A stretch of 64,000 bases of DNA from an uncultured Flavobacteriaceae bacterium (lineage in GTDB: Bacteria > Bacteroidota > Bacteroidia > Flavobacteriales > Flavobacteriaceae), in NCBI GenBank assembly GCA_934675205.1, contig CAKUPQ010000002.1, positions 310,001 through 374,000 of the forward strand, given 5' to 3'. A program made the translations under genes and the position numbers. Shown one piece after another: positions 59,850 through 64,000 of this stretch; position 1 is the first letter of the stretch, and every line of letters begins with the position of its first letter. Under the pieces are notes generated by a model. It searched no databases, was not told the DNA's origin, and was given only the letters and a program-made list of their open reading frames with translations.

Positions 59850-61286
59850 TTAGAATTGAAAATAGATAAATTCCTGTTCTTTTGCTCCGAATATCAAAAT
59901 GAATAAAACAATCACATAATACATTACATATCTGTATTGCCATTTCCATTGCAGTCCGATTTTTTCCAAAGCATATTCTTGTCTTCGACCAATCCATTCG
60001 ATAATTATAAAAATAAAAATCAGAGAAAATACTTTTATAGGGAAGACCTCAAATTTTGTAAATAACGAAACCGAAAATATTTTTTTGATATATTCAAAAG
60101 CGTGAGTAATGTTGTTTGCCCGAAAAAATATCCAAGCAAATACAGTCAATCCGAAAGTTATAAAAATAGAAAAAAACTCTTTGAGAGTAGGGAAAAAACG
60201 GTTTTGAGCTACCACATCAAGGTTTGTTCTGTTTTTGTTTGAAAGTAGTAACGGAAGAAAATAAATAGCATTCAAAGCTCCCCAAGCAACAAAAGTCCAA
60301 TTCGCTCCGTGCCAAAAACCGCTTACCAAAAAGATGATAAATGTGTTTCGGATTTTCATCCAAGTTCCTCCTTTGCTTCCTCCAAGCGGAATATAGAGGT
60401 AATCCCTAAACCAAGTGGAAAGTGAAATATGCCATCTTCTCCAGAATTCGGCTATATCTCTCGAAAAATAAGGAAAAGCAAAATTCTTTTTTAAATTAAA
60501 CCCGAAAAGTCTTGCTATTCCGATTGCCATATCCGAATAACCCGAGAAATCTCCGTAGATCTGAAAGGCAAAAAAGACAGCTCCTACTACTAAAGTGCTT
60601 CCCGAATAATCAGAAGAATTGTTGAAAATTTCGTTTGCCAATTCCGCACAATTATCTGCGATGACAACTTTTTTGAATAACCCCCACAAGATTTTTCGCA
60701 ATCCGTCAACCGATTTGTTGTAATCAAATATTCGTTTTTTATAAAATTGAGGAAGAAAATTTGTAGCTCTTTCGATAGGTCCGGCAGCTAATTGTGGAAA
60801 GAAACTCACAAAAGCAGAAAAAGCAATAAAATCTTTAGTCGGTTCAAACTGTTTTCTGTACACATCAATGGTGTAACTCATGGTCTGAAAAGTATAAAAA
60901 CTGATTCCGACAGGTAAAATTATATGTAAGGAACTAATATTGATTTCCTGTCCGAAAAACAGAAAAGCCGATTTGAAATTATCTATAAAAAAGTTGTAAT
61001 ATTTGAAAACTCCTAAAAAACCGAGATTGATAATCATACTTGTCCAAAGCAAGATTTTTCTCTTTTTTTGGTTTTCTTCTTTGCCTAAAGCAAGTCCTAT
61101 GATGTAATCGGTAAGTGTGCTGAAAATAATTAAAGACAAAAACCTCCAATCCCAAAAAGAATAGAATACATAACTCGAAATTACGATCAGTATGTTTTGT
61201 GCTTTTAAATTTCTGTTGGTTACAAACCAATAAAGAAAAAAGACAATCGGAAGAAAAATCGCAAAATCAAGTGAATTGAAAAGCAT
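59850..61286 (-). CDS. MBOAT family O-acyltransferase (AlgI/DltB-like)
   Basis: A 478-residue polytopic membrane protein. It opens LLFNSLDFAIFLPIVFFLYWFV as in AlgI-like proteins, has AAGPIERATNFLPQFYKKR near 170, GYSDMAIGIARLFGF near 255, FWRRWHISLSTWFRDYLYIPLGGSKGG near 285 and the catalytic His in FLVSGFWHGANWTFVAWG near 325. MBOAT proteins pass acetyl or other acyl groups across the membrane to an extracellular polymer. Its partner is probably the SGNH/DltD-like protein encoded just downstream. Confidence 0.92.
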   Translation of the reverse strand: MLFNSLDFAIFLPIVFFLYWFVTNRNLKAQNILIVISSYVFYSFWDWRFLSLIIFSTLTDYIIGLALGKEENQKKRKILLWTSMIINLGFLGVFKYYNFFIDNFKSAFLFFGQEINISSLHIILPVGISFYTFQTMSYTIDVYRKQFEPTKDFIAFSAFVSFFPQLAAGPIERATNFLPQFYKKRIFDYNKSVDGLRKILWGLFKKVVIADNCAELANEIFNNSSDYSGSTLVVGAVFFAFQIYGDFSGYSDMAIGIARLFGFNLKKNFAFPYFSRDIAEFWRRWHISLSTWFRDYLYIPLGGSKGGTWMKIRNTFIIFLVSGFWHGANWTFVAWGALNAIYFLPLLLSNKNRTNLDVVAQNRFFPTLKEFFSIFITFGLTVFAWIFFRANNITHAFEYIKKIFSVSLFTKFEVFPIKVFSLIFIFIIIEWIGRRQEYALEKIGLQWKWQYRYVMYYVIVLFILIFGAKEQEFIYFQF

Positions 61287-61312
61287 ATAGGGTTGTATAA
61301 TTCACAAAAAAA

Positions 61313-61346
61313 ACAAAACCAAAAATAACGTTATTTTTGGTTTTGT
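61313..61346 (-). terminator. Perfect palindrome, nrdA terminator
   Basis: A 17-bp perfect palindrome arm pair (CAAAACCAAAAATAAC and its complement, no loop) lies just after the nrdA stop on the minus strand. Confidence 0.75.
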
Positions 61347-61371
61347 ATATGATTTTTAAAAAATATTTTTT

Positions 61372-63051
61372 TTACGATTCACAACTACTGCAACTTACCA
61401 AATTGGTAACGAGCTCTTTAGAAACGCTTTGACTTCTTTGGTAATAAAGCGTTTTGACACCTAATTTCCACGCTTCAATAAGCAATTGATTTACATCTTT
61501 GATAGGAAGTTGCGATGGGATATTCAGATTCAAACTTTGAGATTGGTCCACAAATTTCTGTCTAATCGCAGCTTGCTGAATAATTTCTAACTGACTGATT
61601 TCTTTAAAAGTTTTGAAAACAGCTTTTTCGTTTTCGTCTAATTCGCTCAAATGTTGCACACTTCCGTTTTGAAGCATAATGCTTCTCCAAGTATCTTCGT
61701 TGTCAATACCTTTTTCTTCCAAAAGTTTTTTCAGGTATTTGTTTTTACGCATAAAATTCCCTTTAGACAATCCTGCTTTGTAATAGTTACTACTAAAAGG
61801 CTCAATTCCGGGAGAAGTTTGCCCTAAAATAGCAGATGATGAAGTAGTCGGAGCAATAGCCATTAAGGTCGTATTACGTCTTCCGTAACCTTTTAATAAT
61901 TCAGGTTCTCCGTAAATTCTGGCTAATTCTTGTGTTGCTTTTTCAGATTTATCTTGCAAGTATTTAAAGATTTCGGTCGTGAGCATTTTGGCTTCCATTC
62001 CTTCAAACGGAATCATTCTTTTTTGTAATAAAGAGTGCCATCCTAAAACTCCAAGTCCTAAAGCTCTGTGTCGTTTAGCAAATTTATTAGCCGATGCTAA
62101 ATAATAATTTCCTTCGGTTTTAGCGATAAATTCCTGTAAAACTGCATCCAGGAAAAATACAGCTAATTTTACAGCTTCGGTATCTTTCCATTCGTCATAC
62201 AATTCTAAATTCATCGAAGACAAACAGCAAATAAACGATTCGTCTGTTGAGGAAGGCAACATAATTTCCGAACACAAATTACTGGCATTGATAGGCATAT
62301 TCAAATCCTTGTAAACCTGTGGTTTATTTCGGTTTACGTTATCGGTAAAAAAGATATACGGAAGTCCTTTTTGCTGACGGCTCTCTAATACTTTTGCCCA
62401 TAATTTACGTTTTTCGACATCTCCATCAATCATTTCCTGCATCCAATAATCCGGTACGTTTATTCCGAAAAACAGATTTTGAATCGGGTTTCCGATGTCT
62501 TTGATATTCAGAAATTCCTCTGCATCAGGGTGGTCAATATCCAAATAGGCTGCAAAAGCACCACGACGAACACCACCTTGAGAAATCGTATCCATAGCTG
62601 TATCAAAAAGTTTCATAAAACTTACAGCTCCGCTACTTTTTCCGTTATCAGAAACAGCACTTCCTCTTTCTCTCAAATTCCCGAAATAACCCGATGTTCC
62701 TCCTCCGATTTTGGTCTGCATAATTACTTCGCCTAATTTATGCGTAATATCTTCGATGCTGTCAGGTACGTGAACATTAAAGCACGAAATCGGTAAACCT
62801 CTTTCGGTTCCCATATTTGCCCAAATCGGAGAGCTTAAACTCATCCAACCACGTTCAATCATTTCCTGAAACGCTTCTTTGAGTTCAGGTTTATAAAGAC
62901 GTTGAGAGGCTGCAGTAGTAATTCTGTCTATTGCTCCTTCAACCGTTTCTCCTTTAAGCAAATAACCTCTGTTCAGAATTTGCTCACTTTCTTCGTTTTT
63001 CCACCAGAGTTTTTCTTTTACGGTTGTTTCGTTTATTGCTACTTCTTCCAT
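61372..63051 (-). CDS. nrdA: Ribonucleotide reductase class I alpha subunit, short form
   Basis: A 559-residue catalytic subunit making deoxyribonucleotides. Catalytic residues are in LPISCFNVH (first active-site Cys), NLCSEIMLPS (Asn-x-Cys-x-Glu, thiyl radical site), FICCLSSMN (second active-site Cys), TLYYQRSQS (radical-transfer Tyr pair) and a C-terminal CSSCES redox pair. It lacks the N-terminal ATP-cone of E. coli NrdA, so the usual overall activity site is absent. It follows nrdB by 17 bases. Its size and partner fit the class Id-type enzyme described from Flavobacterium johnsoniae. Confidence 0.94.
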   Translation of the reverse strand: MEEVAINETTVKEKLWWKNEESEQILNRGYLLKGETVEGAIDRITTAASQRLYKPELKEAFQEMIERGWMSLSSPIWANMGTERGLPISCFNVHVPDSIEDITHKLGEVIMQTKIGGGTSGYFGNLRERGSAVSDNGKSSGAVSFMKLFDTAMDTISQGGVRRGAFAAYLDIDHPDAEEFLNIKDIGNPIQNLFFGINVPDYWMQEMIDGDVEKRKLWAKVLESRQQKGLPYIFFTDNVNRNKPQVYKDLNMPINASNLCSEIMLPSSTDESFICCLSSMNLELYDEWKDTEAVKLAVFFLDAVLQEFIAKTEGNYYLASANKFAKRHRALGLGVLGWHSLLQKRMIPFEGMEAKMLTTEIFKYLQDKSEKATQELARIYGEPELLKGYGRRNTTLMAIAPTTSSSAILGQTSPGIEPFSSNYYKAGLSKGNFMRKNKYLKKLLEEKGIDNEDTWRSIMLQNGSVQHLSELDENEKAVFKTFKEISQLEIIQQAAIRQKFVDQSQSLNLNIPSQLPIKDVNQLLIEAWKLGVKTLYYQRSQSVSKELVTNLVSCSSCES

Positions 63052-63068
63052 TGTACTGTTTTTTTTAA

Positions 63069-64000
63069 TTAAAATAAATCGTCTGCTGTGATGCTTTTGT
63101 CGTGTTTGGTATATTCGACAGGTCTTTTAGCAAAGAAATCGTCTAAACTGTTTGCAAAAACCTCTTCTTCAAACCAAGCCATAGGACGGTATTGTTCGGT
63201 TGAAATATGGAATAATTTTTCGAATCCGATTTTTTCCAAACTCTCATCTACACGGAATTTCATAAAGTTCAGCAAATCATTTTTGTTGATGATTTCGATT
63301 GCTCCTTCCGAGAAAATCCAATCCAGAATATCTTTTTCTACTTCAATAGAGTCTTTTACGGTATTTCGAATCAACTCTACCGTATCTGCATCAAAAAACT
63401 CCGGATTTTCTTCTTTAATCTTGTTGATGATATAAATTCCTGCATTGGCATGAATCTGCTCATCTACTGAAGTCCAAGCAATGATATTGCTCACATTTTT
63501 CATATAACCTTTAAACCTTGTAAAAGACAAAATAATGGCAAACTGGCTGAAAAGGGATACATTTTCGATCAGAATCGTAAACAATATAAGCGAAACCACA
63601 TACTTTTTGCGGTCATCCGATTTGGTATCTTTTAAAACGTCAGATAGATATTCTACTCGTTGTTTAATGACCGGAATAGTCATCAGATTTTGGAATTCGT
63701 TGTTGTAACCCAATACTTCGAGCAATCTTGAATAAGCTTCTGAATGACGGAATTCGCATTCTGCAAAAGTGCTTCCGAGTCCGTTGAACTCCGGTTTTGG
63801 GAAATGGTTGTAGAGGTTTCCCCAAAACGATTTTACCGCAACCTCAACTTGAGCAATTGCCAGTAAACTGTGTTTGATAGCGGTACGTTCTGCACTACTT
63901 AAATGCGAATGAAAATCTTGTGTATCGGCTGTAAAATCTACTTCGCTATGTACCCAAAAAGACTTGTTGATGGCTTCGGTAAACTGTAATACTTCCGGAT
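63069..64000 (-). CDS. nrdB: Ribonucleotide reductase class I beta subunit, partial (start beyond window)
   Basis: The frame stays open from its stop at 63069 to the window end, giving about 310 residues; the N-terminus is cut off. A shorter start near 63725 would fall inside the family. Metal ligands are visible as EFRHSEAY (ExxHxxxY, with Tyr at the radical position), ENVSLFSQF and DEQIHA. The C-terminus ends EYTKHDKSITADDLF, with the radical-transfer Tyr. In the F. johnsoniae class Id protein this Tyr is kept but not oxidised; a dimanganese centre does the chemistry. Whether an N-terminal ATP-cone is present cannot be seen. Confidence 0.93.
   Translation of the reverse strand, partial: PEVLQFTEAINKSFWVHSEVDFTADTQDFHSHLSSAERTAIKHSLLAIAQVEVAVKSFWGNLYNHFPKPEFNGLGSTFAECEFRHSEAYSRLLEVLGYNNEFQNLMTIPVIKQRVEYLSDVLKDTKSDDRKKYVVSLILFTILIENVSLFSQFAIILSFTRFKGYMKNVSNIIAWTSVDEQIHANAGIYIINKIKEENPEFFDADTVELIRNTVKDSIEVEKDILDWIFSEGAIEIINKNDLLNFMKFRVDESLEKIGFEKLFHISTEQYRPMAWFEEEVFANSLDDFFAKRPVEYTKHDKSITADDLF

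Noticed and set aside
63069..63725. A complete short NrdB starting at 63725
   Set aside because: The frame continues upstream to the window end with conserved NrdB sequence, including ExxHxxxY, so the gene is cut by the window and does not start there.

Overview
This window is AT-rich chromosomal DNA from a member of the Bacteroidota, almost certainly a Flavobacteriaceae-type bacterium. The evidence is a gliding lipoprotein (GldI), a type IX secretion (T9SS) sorting domain, repeated TAnnTTTG promoter -7 boxes with no purine-rich ribosome binding sites, a CarB without its regulatory domain, fused 2-oxoacid dehydrogenase E1 subunits, and a short ribonucleotide reductase of the type described from Flavobacterium. 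The genus cannot be fixed from the sequence. Coding density is high, no gap exceeds about 300 bases, and I found no rRNA, tRNA or CRISPR array.

Layout. 1-9.8 kb: EngB GTPase, an alpha/beta hydrolase, an ABC exporter pair, a CYTH protein, an ACP-phosphodiesterase-like protein with YaaA, a small ferredoxin-like protein, a ClC-type chloride transporter, a ZIP metal transporter and a membrane zinc peptidase. 10-16 kb: malic enzyme, ribosomal protein L34 (54 codons including stop) and CarB. 15.8-18.4 kb: a pair of unrecognised exported proteins. 18.5-24 kb: a glycosyltransferase, a conserved protein of unknown function, a metallo-hydrolase, AroC and a Lys/Glu-rich exported protein. 24.3-29.3 kb: a split YedE-type transporter, then a surface-sugar group (acetyltransferase, aminotransferase, flippase) and a methyltransferase. 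29.4-32.4 kb: an Fe-S and electron-transfer group (Mrp, NifU-like scaffold, reductase, ferredoxin). 32.5-40.9 kb: a T9SS cargo protein, fused E1 dehydrogenase, glutathione peroxidase, a DUF349 protein, transaldolase and AroQ. 41-45.5 kb: MutL, a DHH phosphoesterase, GldI and a cyclophilin-FKBP fusion. 45.6-50.4 kb: a serine biosynthesis cluster (SerC, lipoprotein, SerA) and UvrB. 50.5-56 kb: a lipoprotein, the mobile-looking element described below, a cysteine desulfurase, a WbqC protein and an outer-membrane barrel protein. 56-64 kb: HemD, a DUF4271 protein, enolase, an MBOAT/SGNH acylation pair, and NrdA with the C-terminal part of NrdB (cut by the window end).

Most striking is 51.15-52.57 kb. 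An AAA ATPase/DUF4143 gene lies between two long hairpins whose 33-bp cores are exact reverse complements of each other, loops included, so they form terminal inverted repeats. The unit sits immediately upstream of a cysteine desulfurase gene, and a second copy of that gene's first 15 codons, ended by a stop codon, lies on the other side of the unit. This looks like a compact mobile or recombinationally acquired module with no recognised transposase. The ATPase's C-terminal domain carries a PD-(D/E)xK-like pattern.

A second window-wide pattern is a set of at least six genes whose TAnnTTTG box ends only 4-6 bases before the start codon. This predicts leaderless or nearly leaderless transcripts.
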